Source: Planctomycetota bacterium
Lineage (GTDB): Bacteria; Planctomycetota; SZUA-567; H5-PLA8
Direction: 5' to 3'
Assembly: GCA_027493525.1 (NCBI GenBank)
Contig: JAOSKN010000002.1
Location: 124,001 to 188,000, forward strand
DNA length: 64,000 bases
In this document: piece after piece, positions 1 through 11,695 of the stretch
Position numbering within the stretch: position 1 is the stretch's first letter
How the letters are laid out: each line of letters opens with the position of its first letter
Position numbers and translations under genes: made by a program
The notes under the pieces: model-generated
What the model saw: the letters and a program-made list of their open reading frames with translations, nothing else
Database searches by the model: none
Told to the model about the DNA's origin: nothing

Positions 1-999
1 AAGGCGGCGGTCTGGGCGGCGACCGGCGAACTGCTGGCCGGATCGAGCGTGCCCGTTTCCGCGCGCGCCGTCGAATTGACCCAAGGAGCCTTGCACGCCA
101 TGAGCTTCGTCACGCTGAAACTCGCCGCGTTGGTGCTGCTGGCCGTGACGCTGGCCGCCTCGGCGGGCGGCTGGTACGCCTTCCGCGCCGGCGCCGCGGA
201 GGAGCCCGCGCCGCGGCGCGGCGATCCGGAGCCCGCGCCTGCGCCTCCGCCAGCCGCGCCGCAGCGCTTCGAGGAAACCCGCGCGGCGCCGGCCGGGGCC
301 GTCCTGCGCGTGAAGGGGCTCCACGCCGAAGGCATGGGGGGGCGCTCGTGGTGGAGCGTGGAGGTCCTCGAAAGCTACAAGAACGTCACGGGAAAGGAGC
401 CCGGCAAGCAGCTCACGATCACCGGGAAGCTGCCGTGGCTCACCGAAGGGCTCGTGGCCACCGTCTACCTCCGCGTGGCCGGGGCCGGCGAGTTCGGCGC
501 CGACGAAGGGCACTGGACCTACGCCGACGCGGAGGGCTGGAGCCACCTCGAGTTCCCGCCGCCGCCCGCGCAGCCCTCGAAGCGGCACGGCCTGGAAGTG
601 ACGCTCAAGCCCGCGCAAGCGGTCTTCGCGCCCGGCGCGCCGCTGCGCTTCGAAGTGGGCTTCAAGAACGCTTCCGAAGGCGAGATCCGCGTCCACGGGG
701 ACGGGAACGTCCTGGCCGCCGAGGACGAGCGCGCGCAGGTCGTGGACCTGCGGAGCGGCGCCGCGGCCGGCTTTGCGCTGGCCGCGCCCGCCAAGCCTTC
801 GCAGGCGGAGCACGCCCTCGCGCCCGGCGCGGCGTGGTCGCGGACGATCGAGCTGGATGCGAAAAGCGGCAGCGGGCCGCTCCAGCCCGGTCGCTACTGG
901 CTGGCGGCGGAGGTAGGCCAGCGCGTCATGAAGCTCGCGCCGGAGCAGCAGCGGCAGACCCTGGCGGTCTTCGCGGCGTTTGAAGTGGGCGAGCGCTGA
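1..999 (+). CDS. C-terminal part of a planctomycete-type sigma-70 factor with membrane anchor (5' partial)
   Basis: The frame is open from base 1 with no stop, so the gene begins outside the window; the GTG at 49 is only an internal codon. The fragment starts with a short Ala-rich stretch ending in VELTQGALHAM, then one membrane segment (about residues 36-60 of the fragment), a Pro/Ala-rich linker and about 240 residues outside the membrane. Many planctomycete ECF sigma factors have this end: after region 4 they carry a VxxLTxGVxxAM-like motif, one transmembrane helix and a variable exported domain. The DNA-binding sigma regions would lie upstream and are not visible. The exported domain contains two beta-rich stretches that I do not recognise. 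The family call rests on the linker-helix pattern and on memory of the family. Confidence 0.6.
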   Translation, partial: KAAVWAATGELLAGSSVPVSARAVELTQGALHAMSFVTLKLAALVLLAVTLAASAGGWYAFRAGAAEEPAPRRGDPEPAPAPPPAAPQRFEETRAAPAGAVLRVKGLHAEGMGGRSWWSVEVLESYKNVTGKEPGKQLTITGKLPWLTEGLVATVYLRVAGAGEFGADEGHWTYADAEGWSHLEFPPPPAQPSKRHGLEVTLKPAQAVFAPGAPLRFEVGFKNASEGEIRVHGDGNVLAAEDERAQVVDLRSGAAAGFALAAPAKPSQAEHALAPGAAWSRTIELDAKSGSGPLQPGRYWLAAEVGQRVMKLAPEQQRQTLAVFAAFEVGER

Positions 1000-1078
1000 A
1001 CGGCGAGAACCGAGTGCGGGCATTCTGGATCCGCACGGCGCGGGGCATTCGCCTCGATGCCGGTATGGTTAGCGACTT

Positions 1079-2602
1079 TTAGACGCTGAAGAAGCGCTTG
1101 ATCTGGCCGAGGATGTCGGAGTGGGATTCGGCGAGCTTGCGTTGGCGGGCTTCTTCGTCGAGTTGCTGCATGGCCGCGTCGAAGCTCATGCGCCGCTCGG
1201 CGAGCAGCCTGGAGAACTCCTCGGCCAGCTCGGGGCGGCGGGCGAGGACCTCCTTGAAGGCGTCCTTGTCGAGGCGCATGCACAGCCCGTGGCCGCGGGC
1301 GATGACGGAGGCGCGGCGGGGTTCGCCGGTCATCAGGCCCCACTCGCCGAAAACCTGGCCGGGCCCGAGGGTGGAGAGGTGCTTGCTCTGCCCGGGCGCG
1401 CCGACGACGACGTCGGCCTGGCCATCGATGACGATATAAAGCCAGTGCGCCTCGTCGCCTTCGCGGGTCAGGACCGTGCCGGGGCTGAACGGCGCCGGCT
1501 GGAGCCGGTCGGCGAGGGCGTCGCATTCCTCGGGGGTCAGGGAGCGGAAAAGGTCCACGCGCCCGAGCGCGGCGCGGCGGCGCTCGTGCTCCTGCCCGGC
1601 CTTGAGCTTCTTGCGTTCGGCGGATTCCTCGGTGAGGAAGATCGCGTGGGCGGGGATGGACGGCGGGATGCCGGCGCCCCGGAGCGCCTGGTAGACGTGG
1701 ACGCGGACGAGCGAGTCGGTGGGGTCGTCGCGGTTGAGGTCGGTAAGCCAGTAGCGGACCGCGTAGCGCCCGTAGCTCTCCTCGAAGTTCATCATGATGC
1801 AATTGGGCTTGGGCTCGCGGGCCACGCAGGGGATCTCGGCGCGCAGCACCTCGCGCTCGACGGCCGCGATGACCTCGTTGGGCGGGTAGCGGTAATCGAC
1901 GTTGAACCAGACCCAGCGCCGCCATTGGACGGGCTCGCCATGCCGGCGCCCGAGCACGAGGAAGCTGTTCTTCATCAGCACGCTGTTGGGCAGCACGAGC
2001 GTCTCCCAGTTGCGGGTCTCGACGACGGTGCTGCGCCAGCCGATTTCGACGACCCGCCCGTTGACGTCGCCGACCTTGATCCAGTCGCCGAGGCGCACGG
2101 AATGGTCGAGCTGGATCGCGATGCCGCCGAGGACGTTGCCGAGGGTGTCCTGCATGGCGAAGCCGATGACGCCGGTGAGGACGGCGCTGGTGGTGATTAG
2201 CCCGGCGAGGCTGGCCCCCGCGTAGCGCAGCAGCACCAGCGCCCAGATTACGTAAAGCGCCGCGGTGGCCAGTTCCTGGAGGATCATCGGCGGGTGCAGC
2301 TTGAGCGCGGGGAAGATGCCGCGGTAGGCCGCCAGCGCCGCCAGCGAGACGAGGCTCAGCCCTTCGACCAGCACGCCCACGTAGCGCACGAGCCGCCCCT
2401 GCTCGGCGTAGCCCCCGTGTTCGAGATACCAGCCGGCGGCCAGGAGCGCGTACGCGCCCAGGAATCCGGCGAGGTTGAAGAGGATGCGCCTGCGCGCGTC
2501 ATGGGCCGAGATGCCGCGGTAGAGCAGCCCCGCCAGGAGCAGGTAACCGAGGAGCACCCAACCGGCGCCCTCGTGCAGGCTCGCGAAGGTGAATGGGGGC
2601 AT
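1079..2602 (-). CDS. MscS-family mechanosensitive channel with C-terminal cyclic-nucleotide-binding domain
   Basis: The 507-residue membrane protein has about five hydrophobic segments in its first 150 residues. Next comes the MscS pore helix and beta domain: LITTSAVLTGVIGFAMQDTL, then NVLGGIAIQLDHSVRLGDWI, and the usual NWETLVLPNS stretch. From about residue 340 to 460 there is a cNMP-binding fold (LADRLQPAPFSPGTVLTREGD, then GQVFGEWGLMTGEPRRASV, the phosphate-binding cassette). MscS channels release solutes on osmotic downshock; fused cNMP domains are known in the MscS/bCNG group, where ligand binding may gate the pore. The ATG at 2602 opens directly into the first hydrophobic part. The gene stands alone, opposite to its neighbours. 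The family call is secure; ligand and gating are not shown. Confidence 0.9.
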   Translation of the reverse strand: MPPFTFASLHEGAGWVLLGYLLLAGLLYRGISAHDARRRILFNLAGFLGAYALLAAGWYLEHGGYAEQGRLVRYVGVLVEGLSLVSLAALAAYRGIFPALKLHPPMILQELATAALYVIWALVLLRYAGASLAGLITTSAVLTGVIGFAMQDTLGNVLGGIAIQLDHSVRLGDWIKVGDVNGRVVEIGWRSTVVETRNWETLVLPNSVLMKNSFLVLGRRHGEPVQWRRWVWFNVDYRYPPNEVIAAVEREVLRAEIPCVAREPKPNCIMMNFEESYGRYAVRYWLTDLNRDDPTDSLVRVHVYQALRGAGIPPSIPAHAIFLTEESAERKKLKAGQEHERRRAALGRVDLFRSLTPEECDALADRLQPAPFSPGTVLTREGDEAHWLYIVIDGQADVVVGAPGQSKHLSTLGPGQVFGEWGLMTGEPRRASVIARGHGLCMRLDKDAFKEVLARRPELAEEFSRLLAERRMSFDAAMQQLDEEARQRKLAESHSDILGQIKRFFSV

Positions 2603-2721
2603 AAGGGTTCGGAGTCTATAAGGATTCGGTTAAATTGCCATGCGGAGCGCCCGCGGCGGCCTGCGGGGCGTCGTTATGAAATGGGAGCGGGTTTACCTGG
2701 GCGCCCGGGGAGCGTATCCTG

Positions 2722-2886
2722 AGTACCGCGCCGCAGAAGTAACTGGCCCAATGCGCCGGGCATTTTGTTCCGGATCGAGGCGCGCCGAGGGAGCATATCG
2801 GGACGAAGATCTGTGACCGAGGCGCAACGAAGAGCCGGGGCAAAAGGCCCTGCGCCGTGGGTCAGGAACTTCTGCGGCGCGGTACT
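2722..2886. repeat. ~166-bp imperfect palindromic element, copy A
   Basis: The element is bounded by a perfect 19-bp inverted repeat, AGTACCGCGCCGCAGAAGT at 2722-2740 and its complement at 2868-2886. The arms continue as an imperfect palindrome, so the whole element can fold into one long hairpin. Read on the minus strand it is about 90% identical by eye to copy B at 39728-39892, and it shares its central part with copy C at 43421-43586. It carries no open reading frame, as expected of a MITE-like or REP-like element. It ends about 20 bases before the start codon of the next gene and so may affect that gene's expression. Confidence 0.75.
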
Positions 2887-2907
2887 GAGTCCATGAGGAG
2901 GACGGCC

Positions 2908-4271
2908 ATGCAGACTGCGCGCGCGACGTGGATCTTGTGGCTCGGCTGCGTTTGGGGCGCCGCGTGCGCCGCCGAACCGAAGCTCCAGGATACCTGGTAT
3001 CTGGACGGCGAGCGGGCGACGTGGGTGCTCAGCTTCAGCGACGGGAAGAATTTCACGCTGCGGGCGCCCGACGGCCGGCGGCTTACGAGCCGCTACGTCT
3101 CCAGTTCGACGGAACTGGGCATGTTCTACGATCCGGAGGCGCTCGAGGACTTCCGGCACTTCCGCTACGCCTTCGACGGCGCGGACCTTACGCTGACCCC
3201 GACGGCGAAGGACCGCCGCGCCGCCGGTTCGCTGCTGCGCGAGCTGCCTCCGGCGAATGACGGGGAGGTGCGGCGCTGGATCCGGGAGGCGGATTGGAAG
3301 GCGCGCGGCGGCCTGCCCGGCGCGGGCGGCGGCGCCGCGGACCTGGCGGCCTTGCTCGAGCAGGCGCGGAAGGACAAGACCTTCCACGAGCAACTGGCGG
3401 CGGCGAACCAGTCGCTGGTCGAAGGGGATTACGCCGACGCGCAGAGGCGCTTCGAGTGGGCCAAGGCGGTGCGACCGGACGACGCGGACGTGGCCGAGCG
3501 GCTGCGGCAGAGCGAGGCGCTGGCGCTGCTGGCTTCGGGCGACCGCCTGAAGCGCGAAGGGCGCGCCGAGGAGGCGCGGCGCGCGTGGCTCCAGGCGGTG
3601 GGGCGCTGGCCGGGGCTGGCCCAGGCGGTGGACGAGCGGCTGGCGGGGCGGCCGGGGATACGCGCCCGGTCGTCACGCTCCCGCCTGCCGATCCGTATAC
3701 GCCTCCGTCCACGGTCACGACGCCGGGGGCCGTCGCGCTGACGCCGGCCGCGATCCGCGCGCTGCTCCTGGCCGGGGACGTGGACGGGGCGCTGAGGCAG
3801 GCGGCCGGCGGCTCGGCGCTGCGCCTGCGGCTGGACGAACTGAAGCGGTTGGAGGATGCCTACCTGAGCCTGGAAGGCTCGGTGCGCGAGGCTCGCGCGC
3901 TGGCCGACCGGGCGGACCGGGTCGAGGGCGATAACGCGGAGGCGTCGCGGCTGCGCCGCGACGGCGAGGAACGCTCCGCGCGCTACGCGGCTTCGCGCGC
4001 GCGCGCCCGCCGCCTGCTGGCCGACCGGCCCAACGCGGACCTCGCGGAAGAGCGCGCGAAGGCCCGGGAGGAGGTCGCGGCGCTGGCCGCGCGGCTGGAC
4101 GAGGCCCGCGCGTACTTCAACCGCCGCGCGGCGGAGGACGACAAGCCGGTGGCCGACTTCGGGATCATCCGCATCGGCGTGGAAGGGGACAAGAAGCGCG
4201 CGGCGAAGTGGCGCGCGCTGGGCGAGGACGCGGCGGCGCTGAAGCGACGGGTGGAGGACGTCTCGCCCTGA
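2908..4271 (+). CDS. Secreted protein of unknown function, coiled-coil/TPR-like; apparent frameshift
   Basis: The start is the ATG at 2908, preceded by AGGAGG six bases upstream; it opens a good signal peptide (MQTARATWILWLGCVWGAACA). The first part (to about residue 110) looks like a small beta domain (DTWYLDGERATWVLSFSDG). It is followed by helical, TPR-like stretches (ANQSLVEGDYADAQRRFEWAKAVRPDDADVAERL) and a long charged helical C-terminus. Coding shifts frame near 3645-3657, in the runs GGGGCGGCCGGGG. One additional G there restores a continuous protein of about 454 residues across DERLAGRPG-DTRPVVTLPPADPY. I do not recognise the family. The exported helical repeats suggest a binding or scaffolding role at most. 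Confidence 0.65.
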
Positions 4272-4290
4272 ACCGGCAAGCGGCCGCCTC

Positions 4291-5806
4291 TCACGCCGGG
4301 AGGCAGCGCAGCGTCACGCCGCGCATGATCAGGTCTTCGGGGCGCGCGGCGCGGGGGTCGAACTGAATCTCCGCGCGGCCCGAGCCGGCAAGTTCGACGC
4401 TCTGGCTGCGCTCGCCTTCGGGGTGGGTGTAGTTCCACTCGGCGACGAGTTTCGCGCCGTCGAGGCGCTCGGCCTGGAGGTACAGTTCGTTGGCCCCGGG
4501 GAGCAGGCGCGGCTGAAGGTGCATGTTCTGCTGGTAGCCGGCGCAGATCTGGAGCCCGCGCAGGCGCAGGGGCGAGGCCGCCGACTGCGTGGACAAGTCC
4601 ACGCGGAGCCAGAATTCCCGCAAGCCCTTGATGCCCGGCGAGTCGGCGCTGCCGACGGTGATGAGCTTGGGGGGCGCGCCGGGTTTCCAGTAGAAGCTGT
4701 GCCTCGAGCGGCCGGCGTCGGGGGAGAGCGAGAAGCCGAGCAGGTCGCCGCCGCCGGTGTCCGCGGCCACGTTGAGGTGCAGGTGGCTGGCGAGGTAGGG
4801 GAGCTTGACGCGCCACCAGACCTCGCAGTGCTTCTTCGCGCCGCTGGGCCGGAGCGTGCCGTCCTCGAAGACCGCGTGGGCGTGCTCGCAGGCGGCCTCG
4901 GCGCCGAGGAGCAGGGGCTGCCAGCGCAAGGCGCCGCAGCCGTGCCAGCGGACGTCTTTCCCATGGGCGGGCCAGACGTAGTGCTTCCAGTAGGGGAAGT
5001 GCTCGGCGAAGCGCGGCTTGCCTTCCTCGTCGTAGAGCGAGACGTCGCAGTGCGAGCCTTCGCGGTGCTTCTCGTCCCAGTGCAGCGCCTGGTGCGGGAG
5101 TTCGGGGCGCCAGAGGTTCGAGAAGACCATGCCGGGCTGCAGTTCGTAGCGCAGCTCGTGGCCGGCGAGGGGCTGTTGGACGTCGAGGTTATCGCCGACC
5201 TGGTAGCGGTGCAGGACGCCGGCGCGTTCGGGGTGGTGGCCCAGGCGCGCGGGCCCGCCGGGTCGCGGATGGGTGACGAGGTCGGGGCGCGCGGCGAGCT
5301 CCTCGCAGGAGGCGACTTCGCCGGCAGCGTTGGTGAAGTACCAGCCGATGAAGGGATCGAAGGCGTGCCAGCCTTCGCGGCCGTCGAGGCCCTTGTACCA
5401 GACCTCATAGAAGGTATGGCCGCTGTTGTTGGTGACGGCGCGGCGGGCCTTGAGCCCGGCGGCCTGGAGCGCCTCGACGGCGACGAAGCCCCAGCCGGTG
5501 CACTCGTTGTGGCCCCAGGAGGTGAAGAGCAGGTGCGGGTCGGTGCAGTGGATGTAGCCGCCCAGGCCGGGGAGCTTCAGGTTCGGGCCGCGCATCATGC
5601 AGCGCTGGAACCAGGTGTAGAAAGCGAGGGCCTTCTCGCGCTCGGTCTTGCAGCCTTCGAGGCGGAAGACGTCGCGGGCGAAGGCGCCGGGCGAGGAGCC
5701 GCACGGCCAGGCCGTATTCCCGAACCAGACGCCGGAGGCGCTGCGGGCCTTCGGGGACGCCGTAACGGGGGCCTGCGCGGGCGGGGGGCGTCTCGAGCTT
5801 GGGCAT
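4291..5806 (-). CDS. Transglutaminase-like cysteine protease-fold protein
   Basis: A transglutaminase-like core is visible. The nucleophile Cys lies in NECTGWGFVAVEALQAAGLK, the His in NNSGHTFYEVWY and the Asp in GWHAFDP, the usual Cys-His-Asp order. About 300 residues of beta-rich sequence follow, of unknown role. The best start is the ATG at 5806 with GGAG about eight bases upstream, giving MPKLETPP. It joins the main frame only if one base is removed from the G6 run at 5783-5788; otherwise the frame stays open to about 5838 without a convincing start. No signal peptide is visible in either reading. The protein could be a protease, amidase or crosslinking enzyme; the substrate is unknown. 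Confidence 0.7.
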
Positions 5807-5892
5807 GGCGGGGCTCCGGGCCGGGGTACGATAAGCATAGCACCTCAAGGTCCTGCGCGCGCAATCCGGAGTGGCCGGAATAGACTCTCCGC

Positions 5893-7031
<1,139 letters not shown>

Positions 7032-7038
<7 letters not shown>

Positions 7039-7430
7039 GCGGGCTGAACGAGTTGGGCGTGTGCGCGGGGTTGGTCCTGGCCCAGGCCGGCGGCTCGGGC
7101 GGCGCCGGCGGTCCTCCGCAGCCGGAGTTCTGGGTCCAGATCGCGAACATGCTGATCGTGATCGCGCCGTTCATCATCGTCTTCTGGGTGATGGTGTGGC
7201 GGCCCGACAGCAAGCGGCGGCGCGAGCGGCAGGAGACCCTGAACACCCTGGAAGAGAAGGACGAAGTGGTGACGATCGGCGGGTTGCACGGGAAGATCGT
7301 GAAGCTGGACGCGGAAGACGTGATCCTGCAAGTGGACTCGAAGAGCGACGTGAAGCTGCGCTTCCGGCGAAGTTCGATCGAAGCGGTGACCAAGAAGCAC
7401 AAGGCGAACAAGGAAGGCGAGAAGAAGTGA
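7032..7430 (+). CDS. yajC: Preprotein translocase subunit YajC
   Basis: The 132-residue protein has a short Gly-rich N-terminus, one membrane helix (IANMLIVIAPFIIVFWVMVW) and the cytoplasmic family stretch RPDSKRRRERQETLNTLEEKD followed by DEVVTIGGLHGKIV, the YajC signature. YajC associates with SecDF in the holo-translocon. It overlaps the end of tgt and lies upstream of secDF, in the usual order. It is longer at the N-terminus than typical YajC. Confidence 0.95.
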
Positions 7431-7924
7431 GCCGCCCGTTCCGCTTCCCACTCCAAAGCGCCGCCGGTGGGCGCTTCGCGGCGTGCTGCGCGCCGGCGCT
7501 GGCGGCGCTGGCGGTGCTGTGGGCGCCCGCGGCGCAGATGCTGCGGCTGGTGGAAGCGCCGAGCGCCGGGAGCGGCGAACCGGCCGCGCTGGTGCTGGTC
7601 CTGCATACGGGCTTCCGCGGCGAGCGCGCGGCTCGGGCGGGCGAAGGCGTCCACGGTCCGCGCGACCAGGAGGGCGGCGCGCGCAGCCTGCGGGCGCTGA
7701 GCCCCGACGGCGAGACGCCGTGCGGGCCGCGCTTCGAGCGGCGCCTGATCGACGAAGACCTGCGGCTGCCGTCGCCGGAGCCGCTCGATGCCGGGCCGCC
7801 GGCGTCCGCCGCGCCGGCCCACTACGAAACCCGCGCCGAAGCTCCACCTGCGGCGGCCGGGCTTGAGCCGCCGCGTTGCGCGCCTTGCCGCGCCGCCTCC
7901 GCGCGCGCGCCTCCGCTCGCCTGA
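7427..7924 (+). CDS. Hypothetical exported protein between yajC and secDF
   Basis: A GTG start at 7427 overlaps the yajC stop (GTGA), which suggests translational coupling. The frame continues for 165 residues with strongly GC-rich third positions, as in neighbouring genes. The N-terminus has basic residues followed by a hydrophobic stretch (PALAALAVLWAPAAQMLRL) that could be a signal or anchor. The rest is Pro-, Ala- and Arg-rich (ALVLVLHTGFRGERAARAG, then LIDEDLRLPSPEPLDAG). No family is recognised. It could be a fast-evolving accessory of the export cluster. The call rests on coupling and codon use only. Confidence 0.5.
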   Translation: MSRPFRFPLQSAAGGRFAACCAPALAALAVLWAPAAQMLRLVEAPSAGSGEPAALVLVLHTGFRGERAARAGEGVHGPRDQEGGARSLRALSPDGETPCGPRFERRLIDEDLRLPSPEPLDAGPPASAAPAHYETRAEAPPAAAGLEPPRCAPCRAASARAPPLA

Positions 7925-8108
7925 CCCCCACGCCGCACCCGTTGCCAACCCCATCCGCACCGGCCGCGCGCCGGGCGCAAAGACTCGAGGCGCCGGTTCG
8001 CAAAGGTTCGCGAGCGCAGGCGGGAAGTTCGCAGGAACGCGGGCGGAGCCCATCCCGGCGGCCCCGCGGCATCCGAAGGACTCGTAAGGCGAAAAAAGGA
8101 AACCGGCC

Positions 8109-11100
8109 ATGTCGAACAAACTGATGGCGCTGCTGCCGCAACTGGTGATCGGGCTCCTGGTGGGCGCGCTCGCGTGCGGGGCGCTGACGTTCACGCTCTT
8201 CTCGGAGTGGCGCAAGGTCTCGCTGGTGGAGTCGGCGTTCAACCGCGCGAAGGACCAGGACACGAAGGACAAGACGGTCAAGGCGCTGGACGAACTGTGC
8301 GTCGCGCCGGGGCGCAAGGACCTGGCGGGGTATTACCAGCCGCTGGCGCAGGCGACGGACGAGTACAAGACGGCGCGGGACTCGGCGAACCCCGACGACA
8401 TCGTGGCGTTCTTCGAGGCGCAGTTGAAGCCGAGCCTGCGGATCCCCTGGATCTGCTTCGGGGGCTGATCCTGCTGATCCCGCTGCTGTCCAAGGGCTTC
8501 GTGCCGGTCTTCCAGCGCTTCACCAAGCGCATGGTCCTGATCATGTTCCTGACGGGGCTGCTGGGGGTACTTCGCGCACTTGGCGCTCTACGACATTTAT
8601 CCGATGGGCATCGACCTGGCGGGCGGGACGGAGCTGATCTACCAGTTGGACCGCTCGGAGATCGACCGGCGCATCGTGGAGAACCAGAAGAAGCTGGATG
8701 AGGCGAAGGCGAAGCAGGACACGGGCGAGGCCAGCGCCGACGAGATTCGGCGGCTGGAGGATACGATCACGGCGCTGACGCAGAGCAAGGACTCGGCGCC
8801 GGAGAAGGCGGCGGACGTGGTGCGCAACCGCGTGGATCCGACGGGCACGAAGGGCATCCCGATCACCAAGTACGGCTCGGACCGGCTGCGCATCCAGCTT
8901 CCCAAGGCGAGCCCCGAGGACGTGGAGCGGATCAAGCGCGCGATCCGCACGCAGGGGCGGCTGACCTTCCATCTGAACGTGAACCCGGCGAAGCAGCAGG
9001 ACGTGCTGGAGAAGCTGCGTGCTTCGCCGACGGGCGAGGCGGACGGGTACAAGACGGTCTACATCGACCATGTGGACCCCTACGATCCGAAGAAGGTCTC
9101 CCGCGAGCCGGTCTACGTGGAGGTCGATCCGATGCTGGAAGGCTCGCGGATCGTCAACGCGTACACGAAGCGCGGGGAGCAGGGCGGCTTCGAGGTGGAC
9201 ATCCAGTTCGACCCGAAGGGCGGCGCGGACTTCGGCGTGGTGACGACCGACCACGTGGGCGAGAACATGGCGATCGTGCTGGACGGGCGCTGCTATTCCA
9301 ATCCGGTGATCAAGCAGGCGATCACGAACGGAAGCTGCGTGATCAGCGGAAACTTCACCGAGGAGGATGCGACGCGGCTTTCGAACATCCTCGTCGCGGG
9401 CTCGCTGCCGGCCGAGGTGGTGATGGAGAGCGAGTTCACGGTGGGCCCGTCGCTGGGCCAGGAGCAGATCTCGAGCGGGGTCGTGGCGACGCTGATCGGG
9501 GCGCTGCTGGTGGCGCTATTCATGTGGACGTATTACCGCTCGAGCGGGTTCATCTCGGTGCTGTGCCTTGGCTTCAACCTGACGATCCTGCTGGGCGCGC
9601 TGGGCTTCTTCAAGGCGACGATGACGCTGCCGGGCATCGCCGGGATCCTGCTGACGATGGGGATGGCGGTGGACGCCAACGTGCTGATCTACGAGCGCAT
9701 CCGGGAGGAGGCCAAACGCGGGCGTCCGATACGGCTGGCGGTCCAGCACGGCTTCGACCGCGCATTCATCACGATCCTGGATTCGCAGCTCACCACGCTC
9801 TTCTCGGGGATCATCCTGTACTACCTCGGCACGGGGCCGGTGCGCGGGTTCGCGGTGACGCTCTCGCTGGGCATCCTGGTCACGCTGTTGGCGAACTTCT
9901 GGATCTGCCGCCAGATCTACGACTGGCTGGTCTCGCGCGAAGCGTTCGAAGAGCTGAAGATGATGCAGTTCTTCGAGAATCCCGCGGTCGACTGGATGGG
10001 CATGCGGCGCTTCTGGATCGGGGCCTCGGGCGTGCTGATGGCGCTCTCGTTTGCCGGGTTCCTGCTGATGGGCGTCTTCAGCAATCGGATCTACGACCTG
10101 GACTTCACGGGCGGGACGCTGGTGCAGTTCAACTTCCGGCAGGGCCAGGAGCAGGAGCCGGCGAAGGTGGAAGAGGCGGTGGAGATCGGGCTGCGCGACA
10201 CGCTGCGGCAGAACCTGGAGAGCGCCGCGGGCAAGCTCGAGGCGCTGGCCGGCTCGGGCAAGACCGGCGCGGAGCTGCGCCACCAGCTCGCGGTCGACCT
10301 TCCGGTGATCGGCCCGACGCAGTTCAGCGAGAGCACGGAGATCGCGCCGGAGAGCCTGACGGCCATGGCCGGCGAGTTGCGCAAGACGATTCAGGACTGG
10401 GAAGGCGTGAAGCTGGACGCGCAGCCGTTCGGCGAGCAGGTCGAGGGCGCCGGGCGCTACAAGAGCTATACGCTGACGACGCGGGTGATCCAGCCGGCGG
10501 TGGTGGAACTGCTGGGCGAACGGCTGCAGGAGGCCTTCCCAGGGGCGCTGGAGCCGCGCGCGGTGGAGGTGGTCGACAAGGCGATCCGGGTGCGCCTGGA
10601 GCGGTACGACGCGTCCGCGGAGACGACGGCCACCAACGAGGAGCTGGCGGCGGAAGTCCGCAAGGCGCTGGAGGAGCTGGCCGGCGAACCCGAGTACGAG
10701 AAGATCCGCCCGGCGCTGCTGGCGCTGAAGTTCGAGGCGGTGAAGGACGACGAGGCCTCGGGCCCGACGCGCGCGTACGTGGACCTGACGCCGGCGCCCG
10801 AAGACGTGCTGGATCGCGGGCGCGTGCTGGGCACGCTGCGCGGGGCGAAGCTGGCGCACCGTGTGGAGGGCGCGATCAGCCGCAAGACGCAGTACGGCAG
10901 CCAGGTCTCGGGTGAGATGCGCAGCGCGGCCTTCTGGGCGATGATGGCGGCGCTGCTGGGGATCTTCCTGTACCTGTGGTTCCGCTTCGAGTTCAGCGGG
11001 GCCTGGGGCATGGGGGCCATCGCGGCGCTGTTCCACGACGCGCTGATCGCGATCGGCGCGGTCTGCCTGGTGAACTACACGGGCGTGCTGCCGATCATGA

Positions 11101-11507
11101 TCGACCTGAACATGGTGGCCGCGATATTGACCTTGATCGGGTACTCCGTGAACGACACGATCGTGGTGTACGACCGGATCCGCGAGGTCCGCGCGGCGCA
11201 TCCGACCCGCGACCTCAACGAGATCATCAACGAGGCGACGAACGCGACCCTGGGACGCACGATCCTCACCTCGGGCACGACGCTGATCGCGGTGCTGGCG
11301 CTGTTCCTGCTGGGCGGCCCGACGATCCGGGACCTTTCGTTTCCGTTCCTGATCGGGATCGTCGTGGGCACGTACAGCTCGATCTTCATCGCCTCCCCGC
11401 TGATGCGCTGGTGGTATATCCGCTACGGCTCGGGGATCGTGGCCAAGGCCGCCAAGAGCGCGCGCGAACGCCCGGCAAGCGCCACGGCCGACGGCGCGGA
11501 GGTCTGA
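8109..11507 (+). CDS. secDF: Fused protein-export membrane protein SecD-SecF; two compensating apparent frameshifts
   Basis: The SecD half shows MGIDLAGGTELIYQL and IAGILLTMGMAVDANVLIYE; the SecF half shows YDLDFTGGTLVQF and LTLIGYSVNDTIVVYDRIRE. Twelve or more membrane helices and large periplasmic domains fit the proton-driven partner of SecYEG. The start is the ATG at 8109 with AAGGA upstream. The frame breaks at the G5 run 8460-8464 (one G too few) and is restored at the G5 run 8563-8567 (one G too many). Between them the other frame reads LILLIPLLSKGFVPVFQRF. Corrected, the protein is about 1130 residues and continuous. Its first ~150 residues, with one helix and a charged stretch ahead of the first SecD helix, are longer than usual. 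Confidence 0.93.
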
Positions 11508-11695
11508 ACCGAGAGGCGTCGCGCGCAGCCGCCGCGCCACGGGCCGGCGCCGCCGCCCCGTGCCGGGTGGCGCGCGGTGGGCGCGGCGAAAATCGAACCA
11601 GGCAGCGACCGCGCGCAGGCATTAGAGTCGTGGCCGTCACCGTATTTAAACGGCCGGAGCCCCGCGGCGCGCCCGCTCGCGCCGCGTCTTGAACC